From positions 1,342,451 to 1,406,450 of the forward strand of contig NZ_SWKN01000006.1 in assembly GCF_005871185.1 (NCBI RefSeq): a DNA stretch of 64,000 bases, read 5' to 3'. This DNA is from Limnobacter alexandrii (GTDB taxonomy: Bacteria; Pseudomonadota; Gammaproteobacteria; Burkholderiales; Burkholderiaceae_B). The notes beneath the pieces are model-generated. The model was not told the DNA's origin. It did no database searches and saw nothing but the letters and a program-made list of their open reading frames with translations. Of the stretch, positions 52,965 to 61,742 are shown piece after piece. Every line of letters begins with the position of its first letter. Position 1 is the stretch's first letter. A program made the position numbers and the translations under genes.

Positions 52965-54998
52965 ATGAAGCACCGTTGTACCCCCTTGATTGCCGCCCTG
53001 GCCACGCTTGGTTTTGCTGCCTCAGCCTTAGCTCAAACTGAAAATCTGGATGATTTCGTGGTGTCTGCCACCCGCGAAGCTCGTGATTCGTTTGAAGTAC
53101 CAGCCTCGGTCGACAAGATCAACCAGAACACGCTGGAGAAAGCAGCCAGCTTTCAGGTGAATTTGTCGGAAACGCTGACCCGTGTGCCAGGCTTGGTCAT
53201 CAACAACCGCAACAACTTTGCGCAAGACCTGCAAATTTCCATTCGTGGTTTTGGGGCGCGGGCCACTTCCGGGGTGCGCGGCGTGCGTTTGTTTTCTGAT
53301 GGCATTCCAGCCACCATGCCCGATGGTTCAGGGCAAATTTCGCATTTCAGCCTAAGCTCGACTGAATCCATTGAAGTGTTGCGCGGTCCTTTTTCGTCCC
53401 TGTATGGCAACTCTTCGGGTGGCGTTATTTTGCTGACCACCGAGAACCCGCGCGTGGGCACCGAGCTTGAGTTGAACCAGATTTTCGGCACCGACAGCAC
53501 ACGCAGAAGCGGCATCAAGCTGAACAAAGGCAATGAGGAAGTGGGCATTGTGATTGATGCGTCCACTTTCAGAACCGATGGCTACCGTGACCACAGCAAA
53601 GCGCGCCGAGACAATTTCAACAGCAAATTGGTGTGGAATTTAAGCAGCGACACACGGCTTAGCTGGGTGGTCAACTATGTAGATATTCCCCTTGCGCAAG
53701 ACCCGGCTGGCCTCACAGCTGCCCAACTGGCCAGCAACCGCAGACAGGCAGGCACGAATACGGTCGCCAACAACACCAACAAAACGGTGGAGCAAAGCCA
53801 AACCGGGATTGTGTTGGAACACAAATTCAGCCCCAGCACGAATGTGACCTTCAGCCCCTATTATGGCGACCGAAAAATTCGTCAGGTGTTGGCCAGCACA
53901 GCAGTAATCGATTTGAAAAACGAATACAGCGGCGCTGACCTTCGCTTTGGCCATCAAACCAGCCTGCTTGAGAAGCCGCTGTTTTTGAACGCTGGTTTGA
54001 CCGTGGGCGAACTGGAGCAGGCAAGGCTGGGCTTCTTCGGTGCCAGCACCACACCCAACCGGGACGAAGCCAACACCGCCAGCCAGTTCGACCAATACTT
54101 GCAGGCGGAGTATTTTTTCACCGACAAATTCAGTGTGTTGGGCGGTGTTCGAAATTCATCCATTGAAATTGAATCGAACGACCAGTTTTTGAGCAATGGC
54201 GACGGCAGTGGCAGCAAGAAGTACGACGAAGTCACCAGCAATATTGGTTTCACCTATCGGTTGCAGCCCAACATCAACACCTACATTTCTTATGGCGAGG
54301 GTTTCGAGACGCCCACCTTGTTGGAAACCGCCTATTTGTCTGTTGCGCCACCCAGCCCCAACTTCAACTCGCAATTGGAAGCTGCGAAAAGCGAGCAGCT
54401 TGAAGTGGGGGTGAAAGCCAAGTTTGGCGCCACGCGGGTGAATGCAGCGCTGTACACGGTTGATACCGAGAATGAAATCGTGGTGCTGTCTGCAAACGGC
54501 GGTGCCACCTCATTCCAGAATGCAGGCTCAACCAGTCGGGAAGGGGCTGAACTGGCCTTGCAGCACGCAATCAACAAGCAATGGCAGACCAATGTGGCAG
54601 TGAATTACATTCGTGCCACCTACGACACCTCGGTCAACAGCATTCAGGCCGGTAACAGCCTGCCCAGCATCCCGAAGAAAACCTTCTTCGGTGAATTGGT
54701 GTACAAACCCTCAAGCCTGTACGAGGCCGCCACTGAATTGCGCTATGTGGACAAACTGTTTGCCAACGATGCGAATGATGCCTTCGCACCTTCCTATTCC
54801 GTGGTGAACTTGCGCGCCAGCAAAGACTGGCCTTTGGACGGTGGCTGGAATGTACGCACCTACGCCCGTGTTGACAATGTGTTTGACAAGGAATACGTCG
54901 GCTCTGTAATTGTGAACCAGGGGGCAGGGCAGTTTTTTGAGCCTGCCAGCGAGCGCCAGTTTTTGTTGGGTGTGACCTTGGGTTTGAAGTGGAAATGA
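52965..54998 (+). CDS. TonB-dependent receptor
   Basis: 677 residues from the ATG at 52965; signal peptide cut after ASALAQ. TonB-box-like DDFVVSAT, plug blocks NLSETLTRVPGLVINNRNNFAQDLQISIRGFGARATSGVRGVRLFSDG and SIEVLRGPFSSLYGNSSGGVILLTTE, barrel ending in TLGLKWK, which lacks the usual aromatic last residue. Unlike the other two receptors I find no Fur box, so the ligand may not be an iron complex, or control differs. Confidence 0.87.
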   Translation: MKHRCTPLIAALATLGFAASALAQTENLDDFVVSATREARDSFEVPASVDKINQNTLEKAASFQVNLSETLTRVPGLVINNRNNFAQDLQISIRGFGARATSGVRGVRLFSDGIPATMPDGSGQISHFSLSSTESIEVLRGPFSSLYGNSSGGVILLTTENPRVGTELELNQIFGTDSTRRSGIKLNKGNEEVGIVIDASTFRTDGYRDHSKARRDNFNSKLVWNLSSDTRLSWVVNYVDIPLAQDPAGLTAAQLASNRRQAGTNTVANNTNKTVEQSQTGIVLEHKFSPSTNVTFSPYYGDRKIRQVLASTAVIDLKNEYSGADLRFGHQTSLLEKPLFLNAGLTVGELEQARLGFFGASTTPNRDEANTASQFDQYLQAEYFFTDKFSVLGGVRNSSIEIESNDQFLSNGDGSGSKKYDEVTSNIGFTYRLQPNINTYISYGEGFETPTLLETAYLSVAPPSPNFNSQLEAAKSEQLEVGVKAKFGATRVNAALYTVDTENEIVVLSANGGATSFQNAGSTSREGAELALQHAINKQWQTNVAVNYIRATYDTSVNSIQAGNSLPSIPKKTFFGELVYKPSSLYEAATELRYVDKLFANDANDAFAPSYSVVNLRASKDWPLDGGWNVRTYARVDNVFDKEYVGSVIVNQGAGQFFEPASERQFLLGVTLGLKWK

Positions 54999-55027
54999 TT
55001 TGGCATGTAACTGGCAGGTAACTTTAG

Positions 55028-55060
55028 AGCGCTCACACCACGCATGCTGGGGTGAGCGCT
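55028..55060. repeat. Hairpin after the TonB receptor gene
   Basis: AGCGCTCAC and GTGAGCGCT pair perfectly, extended by CCA/TGG around a 7-base loop. No T run follows, so it may be a Rho-dependent or RNA-stabilising stem, or an operator for the hydrolase gene that starts 45 bases later. Confidence 0.5.
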
Positions 55061-55104
55061 GTTAGAATCTGACACACATAATTTTCACAATCAGGTTCAC
55101 CGCC

Positions 55105-56208
55105 ATGTCCAACGCACTCAGCCTTCGTCGCATCAGCCACATGTCCAGCAATGGCTGGGATCGTTTGTTCAAATCAGAATCCATGGTGCGTGCAGGTTTA
55201 CAGCCGTTTGAAATTATTCACCAAAGCGGTATTCACAGCGTTCGCCACTACCTGCCCCTGACGGAAGAAAGCATTACCGTGGGCGATGAAACACTGCCGG
55301 TGAGCAAGAAGCGCAACACAATTCCGCTGGTGCTGATCGCCCCCTTGGCCGTGAACATGTTTGTGTACGACCTGCTGCCCGAGCGCAGTTTCGTGCGCTA
55401 CCTGATGGCGCAAGGTTTTGATGTGTACCTGATCGACTGGGGCAAACCCACGCGCAAACAGGCTGGGTTGACGCTTGAAAATTACATCAAGGAGTTTTTG
55501 CCCGCGTGCCTGAACGCGGTGCGTGAACACAGCGGCTCCAAAAAGCTGAACCTGCAGGGCTGGAGCATGGGTGGTGGCATGGCCTTGGCCTACACCGCCT
55601 TGTTCAAAGATGAAAACATCAACAAAGTGGTTACCTTTGGCACGCCGATCGACGGCCATGCCAATGGCGCAATTGGTCAGCAGTACAAGCGCCTTGCACA
55701 CCTTCTGAAATCGGCCCGCATCAACTTCCGCAAAGTGCCCGCCAAGTTGTTGTACACACCGGGTTGGGCCAACGTGATTGGTTTTAAATTGCTCGACCCT
55801 GTGGGCAGCCTGAAGGGTTACTGGAATCTGATCTCGCAATTGCACGACCGAGAATTTGTTGCTCAGCACGCCAACCAAGCTGCATTCATTGACAGCCTGG
55901 AAGCCTACCCCGGTGGTGCCCTGCGCGACTGGTTTGCCAGCATTTGGCTGGAAAATGAAACTGCGCATGGTCACTTCAAGGTGGGCAAGGCGGTTGCGAA
56001 TTTCAAAGACATTGCCTGCCCGGTGTTGGGCATTGCAGGCAAATCAGACAACCTGGCCAATGTGGCGTGTTGCAAGCCAATTACCAAGGTGGTGGGTTCT
56101 GAAAAATCAGAATTCTTCATCGGCCCGGGTGGTCACATTGGCATTATGAGCGGCAAGGAATCGCCCAATACCATTTGGGCGAAAACCGTGAGCTGGTTGA
56201 ACGGTTAA
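55105..56208 (+). CDS. PHA-synthase-like alpha/beta hydrolase with a serine nucleophile
   Basis: 367 residues. It aligns with class III polyhydroxyalkanoate synthases in NMFVYDLLPERSFVRYLMAQGFDVYLIDWGKP, LNLQGWSMGGGMALAYTALF, AGKSDNLANV and GPGGHIGIMSG. The elbow is G-W-S-M-G with Ser154, where true synthases have Cys (GYCxGG), so a hydrolase such as a depolymerase or lipase is more likely than a polymerase. No PhaE partner nearby. No signal peptide, thus cytoplasmic. Confidence 0.82.
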   Translation: MSNALSLRRISHMSSNGWDRLFKSESMVRAGLQPFEIIHQSGIHSVRHYLPLTEESITVGDETLPVSKKRNTIPLVLIAPLAVNMFVYDLLPERSFVRYLMAQGFDVYLIDWGKPTRKQAGLTLENYIKEFLPACLNAVREHSGSKKLNLQGWSMGGGMALAYTALFKDENINKVVTFGTPIDGHANGAIGQQYKRLAHLLKSARINFRKVPAKLLYTPGWANVIGFKLLDPVGSLKGYWNLISQLHDREFVAQHANQAAFIDSLEAYPGGALRDWFASIWLENETAHGHFKVGKAVANFKDIACPVLGIAGKSDNLANVACCKPITKVVGSEKSEFFIGPGGHIGIMSGKESPNTIWAKTVSWLNG

Positions 56209-56212
56209 CTTG

Positions 56213-57637
56213 TTATTTCAAGGGATACGCGTTGTTCGTGAACTTCAACACCATGAAGCCGTTGTCCTGGCAGGTTACCCAAATTTGATCGCTGCCCACA
56301 AAGCGGGGCGGCGAGCTGCACCAGTCAGTGCTTAGATCACCCCCAATCGCGCTGGTTGCGTGTTCAGAGCCTGCCAACTGTGCTTTTTTCTCCGACTGCG
56401 CAGGCGGGTTGTAATAGGCAATTTCCCTGGCTGCCAGCGGGTTGCGAATATCAAATACCCGCACACCGGATTGAAAATAGCCACATGCAATGGCGGTCGG
56501 GTTCACTTTTCTATCCACGCCGCAGTAGTGCCCCTCGTAGCCAAAACTTCCATTGTTCGCAGTGTCGGCCTCGCGAATGGCCGCGTTCTCTTCCGAATGA
56601 ATTGCCAGTTTCAGTTTGGAAACCACAACGGGAGCAGTCTCATCTGAAATATCAATAATTCGTGCAGCGCCGGCACCACCCTCGTCCACTGCGATCACAA
56701 ACGGTTTGCCGTTGTACGAAACAGGAATGGTGTGTTGGCTCAAGTCCCCATCCTCCCAGTACACGCTGCCAACCTCGGTCAACATGGGCACTGGGTCGCG
56801 GTTTTGAATGCTGCTGGTGTCCAGAATAATCACACCGGGCGGGGTAAGTGAAGTCAAATACATGCGGTTGCCGTCTTCACTCAATTCAAAGCCGTGGTTG
56901 CTGGGCGAGGCAATGGTGGCGTACAGAATTCTGGGGGAACTTGGATCGCTGGTGTCAATGGCAGTAATACTGCCCGGGTTCAACCCAGTGGCCCAATAAG
57001 TATTTCCATCGGGTGACCACGCGCCCTCATGGCCTATCAAGTTGGCGGGCAGGGTCAGGTTGGCCGCAAAAGAATTCAGCAAGACGGGGTTCGCACAATC
57101 AGTGCCAATGTCGTAAATGTCGAAAAAACCGGCACTAAGCACCGGCCCCACCGCCACACCGCCCAGCAAACCGCGTGCCTCATTCACTTTCAGTGATTCC
57201 CAAGGGCTTTGAAAAAATGCCGGGCTGGTGAGGTTGGTTGACAGCACCGGATTGGCCGGATCGCGCGCGTCGATTACCTGAACCCCTTGTGACACTTTGG
57301 TCGGAATGCCCGAGAATGTGGTGCCCATGTACGAACAGGTTTTGTAGGAGGGATTCACCCATGTGCTGCCCTCGCCCTGGTACTGCCCCACCAGTTCCAT
57401 ATTGCACCGGTAGCCTTGTTTGCTGCGTCCGCTTTCCCGGTCGGCCAGTGGCACTTGCCCCTGAATACCTGTTTCAGGCACCGAGCCGGCCCCGCATTGG
57501 GCGGGTTGCACGAAACTGGCACCCATCACTTCACTGGGTGTCGTTCTGCTTGAGTTTGTTGGTCCAACACCCTCTGAGCCGCATGCAGCCAACACAGCAG
57601 TACCAGCGAACAAAGCCGCGAATTTTGTGTATTGCAT
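56213..57637 (-). CDS. LVIVD-repeat beta-propeller lipoprotein
   Basis: 474 residues; lipobox VLAACGS. Repeats of the type VQVIDARDPANPVL, FDIYDIGTDCANPVLL, ITAIDTSDPSSPRIL, VIILDTSS, ARIIDISDETAPVVV and VRVFDIRNPLAAREI build a seven-blade-like propeller. These domains are usually scaffolds or binding modules on the cell surface. Several Cys suggest disulfides. Convergent with the hydrolase gene, 4 bases apart. Confidence 0.83.
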   Translation of the reverse strand: MQYTKFAALFAGTAVLAACGSEGVGPTNSSRTTPSEVMGASFVQPAQCGAGSVPETGIQGQVPLADRESGRSKQGYRCNMELVGQYQGEGSTWVNPSYKTCSYMGTTFSGIPTKVSQGVQVIDARDPANPVLSTNLTSPAFFQSPWESLKVNEARGLLGGVAVGPVLSAGFFDIYDIGTDCANPVLLNSFAANLTLPANLIGHEGAWSPDGNTYWATGLNPGSITAIDTSDPSSPRILYATIASPSNHGFELSEDGNRMYLTSLTPPGVIILDTSSIQNRDPVPMLTEVGSVYWEDGDLSQHTIPVSYNGKPFVIAVDEGGAGAARIIDISDETAPVVVSKLKLAIHSEENAAIREADTANNGSFGYEGHYCGVDRKVNPTAIACGYFQSGVRVFDIRNPLAAREIAYYNPPAQSEKKAQLAGSEHATSAIGGDLSTDWCSSPPRFVGSDQIWVTCQDNGFMVLKFTNNAYPLK

Positions 57638-57772
57638 TTTCCCTGTCTCCCCATCTGTTTTTTATTTATCCTGGGTTTGCGCACTTACTGATTTCTGACA
57701 GTTCACCATCTCCCTACAAATCTTCAGCGTTTGCCATTGAAAATATTCAGATCGGCATTGCAATATTGCGAT

Positions 57773-58468
57773 TCAATATTCCGCATTGATTTGTTCAAGC
57801 AGTTTGTTCATCAACGAGATTTCCGCGGCCTGCTCCCGAATGATGGATTTTGCCAAACCCTTGACCAGTAAAGATTCCCCGTTATTCACTGCAAAGCGTG
57901 CCATGGGAATGGCCGCTTCGTGATGCGCAATCATTGCTTCCAGAAATCGTCGTTCAAGATTTTGGCCTGTCATTGCTCTCATCTCGTTGAATTGATCCAC
58001 ATTTAACATTCCAGGCATTGCGCCTTTGCTTGCTTTGCATTGCGCGATGTACAGCAGGTCTTGCACATTGCTCACATTCTTTGCATCTTCAACCCAGGCC
58101 ATTGCGCCCTTGGCTGGTGGGGTTATTTGCTGGTTCCACGCATTGAGCCAGCCTTTCATTTGCCCCATTTCCAGAAGTTGTGCGGTCAATATGCCATTGG
58201 CCAGCAAATCCAGATTGGGCGACACCTTGCCCTTCACCAGCATGGCCATGGAAATGGCCTGGTCGTGGTGAATGATCATGCTTTGCGCAAAGCCAATGTC
58301 GATTGCGTTGGCTTGTGCGCCTGACTGGTTTGTTGTTGTTTCGGTTGTGCTGATTTCAAGCGCTGGTATGGCGCGGGTCAAAGCCAAACCAGCCGCCAGA
58401 CCAAACGAGAAAATAAAGACAGCGTAAAAAAGTTGTTGTTTCGACATAAGGCGCAAAGTGGATTTCAT
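57773..58468 (-). CDS. DUF305 membrane-anchored protein
   Basis: 231 residues with an uncleaved-looking N-terminal helix (YAVFIFSFGLAAGLALTRAI). Two DUF305 halves: FAQSMIIHHDQAISMAMLV and FLEAMIAHHEAAIPMARFA, each with the paired His typical of this ferritin-like helical domain, which may bind metals such as copper or iron. Function unproven. Located between the beta-propeller gene and the divergent dioxygenase gene. Confidence 0.88.
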   Translation of the reverse strand: MKSTLRLMSKQQLFYAVFIFSFGLAAGLALTRAIPALEISTTETTTNQSGAQANAIDIGFAQSMIIHHDQAISMAMLVKGKVSPNLDLLANGILTAQLLEMGQMKGWLNAWNQQITPPAKGAMAWVEDAKNVSNVQDLLYIAQCKASKGAMPGMLNVDQFNEMRAMTGQNLERRFLEAMIAHHEAAIPMARFAVNNGESLLVKGLAKSIIREQAAEISLMNKLLEQINAEY

Positions 58469-58559
58469 GGTTGTGTTTTCGTACTCAATCTCTTACTGAA
58501 GGGAACGTTCGTTTGGATGTAGTATCCAAGAAGCAGAGGGCAGTAGCGTGGGAGGTGGC

Positions 58560-59144
58560 ATGCTGAAATACCGACGAACAATTCTTCAGGCCAGTGCAGG
58601 GCTTTTGATTGCAGGCCCTATGCTTGCGCAACGCCATGTGTTGGCGCAAACACCCGAATGCACAGACAACCCCACACCTCGTCAAATTGAGGGTCCGTAT
58701 TACACCCCGCAAACGCCCCGCCGCAGCAATTTAACCGACGGTTTGCCCGGAGAAATTCTTCTACTCGAGGGCCGGGTGTTAAGCACAACATGCCAGCCTA
58801 TCCCAAACGCAATTGTGGATTTGTGGAGTTGCGACGCCAAGGGTGAATACGACAACGCAGGCTTCAAACTGCGTGGGCACCAAATCACAGATGCGCAAGG
58901 GCGGTTTCGTTTTGAAACCCTGATGCCCGGTTCATACGGCAATTCCAGTTTTCGGCGCACGCCGCATTTGCATGTGAAAGTGCAAGGCCCCGGCACACCC
59001 TTGTTGACCACTCAGCTTTATTTTCCGGATCAACCTTTGAACCAGCGCGACGGCTTTTTCAGCCCGGCTTTGCTGGTGAAGTGGACACGCAATCAATCAC
59101 AGGCTGTGTTCGATTTTGTATTGCCTGTTCAGGCGAAGGGATAG
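58560..59144 (+). CDS. Exported intradiol ring-cleavage dioxygenase-like protein
   Basis: 194 residues from the ATG at 58560. KYRRTILQASAGLLIAGP resembles a Tat-type signal peptide. The dioxygenase core is complete: EGPYYTPQTPRRSNLTDG, DLWSCDAKGEYDN and LMPGSYGN supply Tyr97 and Tyr126, and TPHLHVKV supplies His136 and His138, the four non-heme Fe(III) ligands of intradiol dioxygenases. Export is unusual for this enzyme class, which normally works in the cytoplasm on catechols. A siderophore-like or aromatic compound in the envelope is a possible substrate. Confidence 0.85.
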   Translation: MLKYRRTILQASAGLLIAGPMLAQRHVLAQTPECTDNPTPRQIEGPYYTPQTPRRSNLTDGLPGEILLLEGRVLSTTCQPIPNAIVDLWSCDAKGEYDNAGFKLRGHQITDAQGRFRFETLMPGSYGNSSFRRTPHLHVKVQGPGTPLLTTQLYFPDQPLNQRDGFFSPALLVKWTRNQSQAVFDFVLPVQAKG

Positions 59145-59149
59145 TTTCA

Positions 59150-59974
59150 ATGGCAGTACCCTCAACAATTGTATGTGCCCTGTGCATGGTTTTATTGGCC
59201 ACAGCCTGTGCAACACAAACCCCGCAGCAAACTGCCCCAACCGTGTGGTTAATGGGCGAGGTACACGACAACCCCCAGGCCCACCAGGCGCGTTACGAGA
59301 TCATCGCCAACAAGGTTGAAGCAGGCTGGCGACCCGCCATTGCCATGGAGCAATTTGATCGTGAACATCAGGGCCTGTTGCGAACTGCGCAAGATCAATG
59401 CAAGCAGGCAAGCTGTATTACATCGCAGCCTTGGGTCGAGGCATGGCAGTGGGAGTTCTACGAACCGCTGATTCAACTTGCACTGGACCATCAACTGCCC
59501 TTGTTGGCGGCCAATGTGTCAAGAGAGGATGCAAACCGCATCGTGAAAGGCGGGTACAGCGCTGCGCTAGACCCGGACACCATTGCGCAATATGCACTGA
59601 ACAAGCCCTTGCCGCAGTCGCTGGCCGAGCAGCATCGCCAAAATATTATTGAAGGGCATTGCAATATGCTGCCGCCACAGGTGGCCGAGAAAATGATTGC
59701 TGCACAAGTGGCCCGCGATGTGTGGATGGCCAAGGTGATCGAACAGCAAGCACAGCAACGTGATGTGGTTTTGATTGCAGGCAATGGCCATGTGCAAAAA
59801 GATGTCGGCGTGGCGCAGTGGTTGCCCGTTACACTACAACAAACAACAACCGTGTATGGGTTCATTGAAAATTCGCAGGCAGAGGGTTCCGGGCAGTTTG
59901 ATGTTCTGGCCAAAGTGCCATCGCATCCCCGCGAAGACCCCTGCGAGGCTTTCAAGGCCATGATGAAAAAATAA
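59150..59974 (+). CDS. ChaN-family lipoprotein
   Basis: 274 residues from the ATG at 59150; lipobox LLATAC puts the acylated Cys at 20. VWLMGEVHDNPQAHQARYEII contains the conserved GExH heme-contact motif of ChaN, and AIAMEQFDREHQ, PLLAANVSRE, VVLIAGNGHVQKDVGV match the family. ChaN binds heme and is iron-regulated in other bacteria. It lies 5 bases after the dioxygenase gene, so one transcript is likely. No Fur box seen at 58500. Confidence 0.9.
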   Translation: MAVPSTIVCALCMVLLATACATQTPQQTAPTVWLMGEVHDNPQAHQARYEIIANKVEAGWRPAIAMEQFDREHQGLLRTAQDQCKQASCITSQPWVEAWQWEFYEPLIQLALDHQLPLLAANVSREDANRIVKGGYSAALDPDTIAQYALNKPLPQSLAEQHRQNIIEGHCNMLPPQVAEKMIAAQVARDVWMAKVIEQQAQQRDVVLIAGNGHVQKDVGVAQWLPVTLQQTTTVYGFIENSQAEGSGQFDVLAKVPSHPREDPCEAFKAMMKK

Positions 59975-60000
59975 GCCACACACTGGCGGGAGACTCAAGG

Positions 60001-60669
60001 GTGGGAAAGTCTGTATTTGTTAATTGGGCTGGCGCTGCCATCGCCTGCGCAATCTTGTTGTGTTCAACACCGTTGAAAGCCAATGGGTTCGAAGACTTTG
60101 ACGATGCTGAATTGATCGATCACATTGCTGGCAGCGTGGCTCGCGGCTATGGTCGCATGCACGGTTATTCCGTTGATTTCAAATTGATTGGAAAGGAAAC
60201 GCCGCATCAGTCGCCTTTGCTGGTTCAATACAATTCGCGGTTGAAGCGATGCACATTTTTTATCAGCACTCGCGACAAAACCTGGCACAGCTTTGAGCAA
60301 TATCTTGAATTTTTTGATGGCTTGCCCAAACAGGTTGTTTACGAGGCCTTTTTTGCGCACGAGTCGGGCCATTGCGTGCAAATGAAAGAGCAAATCGATT
60401 TCGGGCCGGTGCGCCGCAGGCACCGCGAAGAATTGTATGCCGATGTATTTGCCCTGTCGCATGTTGAGCGCTATTTCCCCAAGCATCGCAAATCATTTCA
60501 AGAGGCCCAACTGAAAATGCGCCGTGCGGCGCTGGGTATTCAAAATGAATATGACTTTTACAAAGAGTTGTTGAGGTTGCATTACAGCCCCAACCTTCAA
60601 TCTGCACTCAAGATAAAAAATCCGCAGGACCGGGCCTATTCAATCGCCAAAGCAGTGGATCTGTTGTAA
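60001..60669 (+). CDS. Exported HESGH zinc-metallopeptidase-like protein of unknown family
   Basis: 222 residues from a GTG start with GGGAG upstream; signal peptide cut after LKANG or nearby. The segment YEAFFAHESGHCVQMKE holds a perfect HExxH zinc motif (His120, Glu121, His124), and REELYADVFALSHVERYF about 20 residues later offers Glu143/Glu144 and Asp148 as third ligand, as in many metallopeptidases. Otherwise I recognise no family. Follows ChaN by 26 bases and may share its transcript. Protease activity is inference from motif only. Confidence 0.7.
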   Translation: MGKSVFVNWAGAAIACAILLCSTPLKANGFEDFDDAELIDHIAGSVARGYGRMHGYSVDFKLIGKETPHQSPLLVQYNSRLKRCTFFISTRDKTWHSFEQYLEFFDGLPKQVVYEAFFAHESGHCVQMKEQIDFGPVRRRHREELYADVFALSHVERYFPKHRKSFQEAQLKMRRAALGIQNEYDFYKELLRLHYSPNLQSALKIKNPQDRAYSIAKAVDLL

Positions 60670-60676
60670 TAATTAC

Positions 60677-60688
60677 TTATCGTGATAA
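60677..60688 (+). promoter_or_regulatory. TTATC-GT-GATAA operator-like palindrome upstream of the dienelactone hydrolase gene
   Basis: A perfect inverted repeat TTATC/GATAA with 2-base spacer, 40 bases before the gene. The same half sites with a 2-base spacer occur in front of ohr (62254-62265, TTATC-GC-GATAA) and, degenerate, at 62199-62210. A common regulator, most likely OhrR, is suggested. Confidence 0.55.
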
Positions 60689-60728
60689 CAAACGAAGTTT
60701 AATTCCCAATGAAGCAGGAGTAGTGAGC

Positions 60729-61595
60729 ATGGATCAACTGAAATTTGGTTTGGCACAGAAAATCAATGAGACAACCGTCAGTCGCCGGGGCTTTTTGCTA
60801 ACCTCGCTGGCCGGTGGTTTTGCAGTGGCATCCGAGCCACTGTTTGCACAAGCCATAAAAACTGACACCCAGGGAATTACGGCAGGTGAGGTGAAGGTGC
60901 CTGTCAAAGACGGTCAAATTCCAGCCTACCGCGCGATGCCTGCCAAAGGCGGAAATTTTCCAGTAATTCTCGTGATCCAGGAAATTTTTGGTGTTCACGA
61001 ATACATTCAGGATATTTGTCGTCGGCTGGCCAAGCAGGGTTACTACGCGATCGCTCCCGCACTCTTTAGTCGTGAGGCCGATGTGTCCAATATGAGCCTC
61101 GATGCGATTTTGAAAGAAGTGGTGCCAGTGGTGCCAGACGCTCAGGTCATGAGCGACATTGACTCAACCGTTGCGTTTGTCAAAGCCAGTGGCAAGGCCA
61201 ATACAGCACGCCTGGGTATTGTGGGGTATTGCTGGGGTGGGCGCACCGTGTGGTTGTACGCCAACCACAATGTGAATGTGAAAGCTGGCGTTGCCTATTA
61301 CGGTTTGCTGGCGGGGCTGAAAGGGCCTAACAAGCCAGCGGACCCTGTGGATGTGGCTGCAAATCTGAAAGTGCCGGTATTGGGGCTGTATGCTGGTGAG
61401 GACAGTTTTGTACCCGATGAAGTCGTCGATCAAATGCGAAATGAGCTTGGAAAGAGCAGCAGTGGGTCTGAAATAGTGGTGTTTCCTGCGGTAAACCATG
61501 GTTTTCATGCCGACTACCGTCCTACCTATGACAGGCGAGCCGCCACTTATGCCTGGAAACTGACTTTGGACTGGTTCAAAGAGCGTGGTGTGTAA
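60729..61595 (+). CDS. Tat-exported dienelactone hydrolase-family protein
   Basis: 288 residues from the ATG at 60729, which has AGGAG 8 bases upstream; a GTG at 60723 is too close to that site. SRRGFLLTSLAGG is a twin-arginine signal. Dienelactone hydrolase core: LVIQEIFGVHEYIQDICRRLA, nucleophile Cys168 in GYCWGGR, Asp225 in AGEDSFVP and His257 in NHGFHADYR. Known members hydrolyse lactones or esters. It carries the TTATC/GATAA palindrome shared with ohr, so peroxide-stress control is possible. Intergenic 61596-61742 follows before ohrR. Confidence 0.88.
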   Translation: MDQLKFGLAQKINETTVSRRGFLLTSLAGGFAVASEPLFAQAIKTDTQGITAGEVKVPVKDGQIPAYRAMPAKGGNFPVILVIQEIFGVHEYIQDICRRLAKQGYYAIAPALFSREADVSNMSLDAILKEVVPVVPDAQVMSDIDSTVAFVKASGKANTARLGIVGYCWGGRTVWLYANHNVNVKAGVAYYGLLAGLKGPNKPADPVDVAANLKVPVLGLYAGEDSFVPDEVVDQMRNELGKSSSGSEIVVFPAVNHGFHADYRPTYDRRAATYAWKLTLDWFKERGV

Positions 61596-61618
61596 AAAAA
61601 CATCGGCTAGACGAGGTA

Positions 61619-61688
61619 GGTTTGAGTCAAATTGACTGTGTTTATTCAGGATTGTCTTGAATTGACTTAGACAAGGATGACTCAAACC
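61619..61688. repeat. Nested inverted repeats upstream of ohrR
   Basis: GGTTTGAGTCA (61619-61629) and TGACTCAAACC (61678-61688) are perfect 11-base inverted arms. Inside, TTGTCT (61652-61657) pairs with AGACAA (61669-61674), and ATTGAC appears twice. The region is between the hydrolase stop and the ohrR start and might be an operator for a dimeric regulator or a terminator-like stem. Confidence 0.45.
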
Positions 61689-61742
61689 GCTCAAGCGATT
61701 ACACTTGAAATACCCCAATCGTCTGGTTAAAACTCCAAGAAC

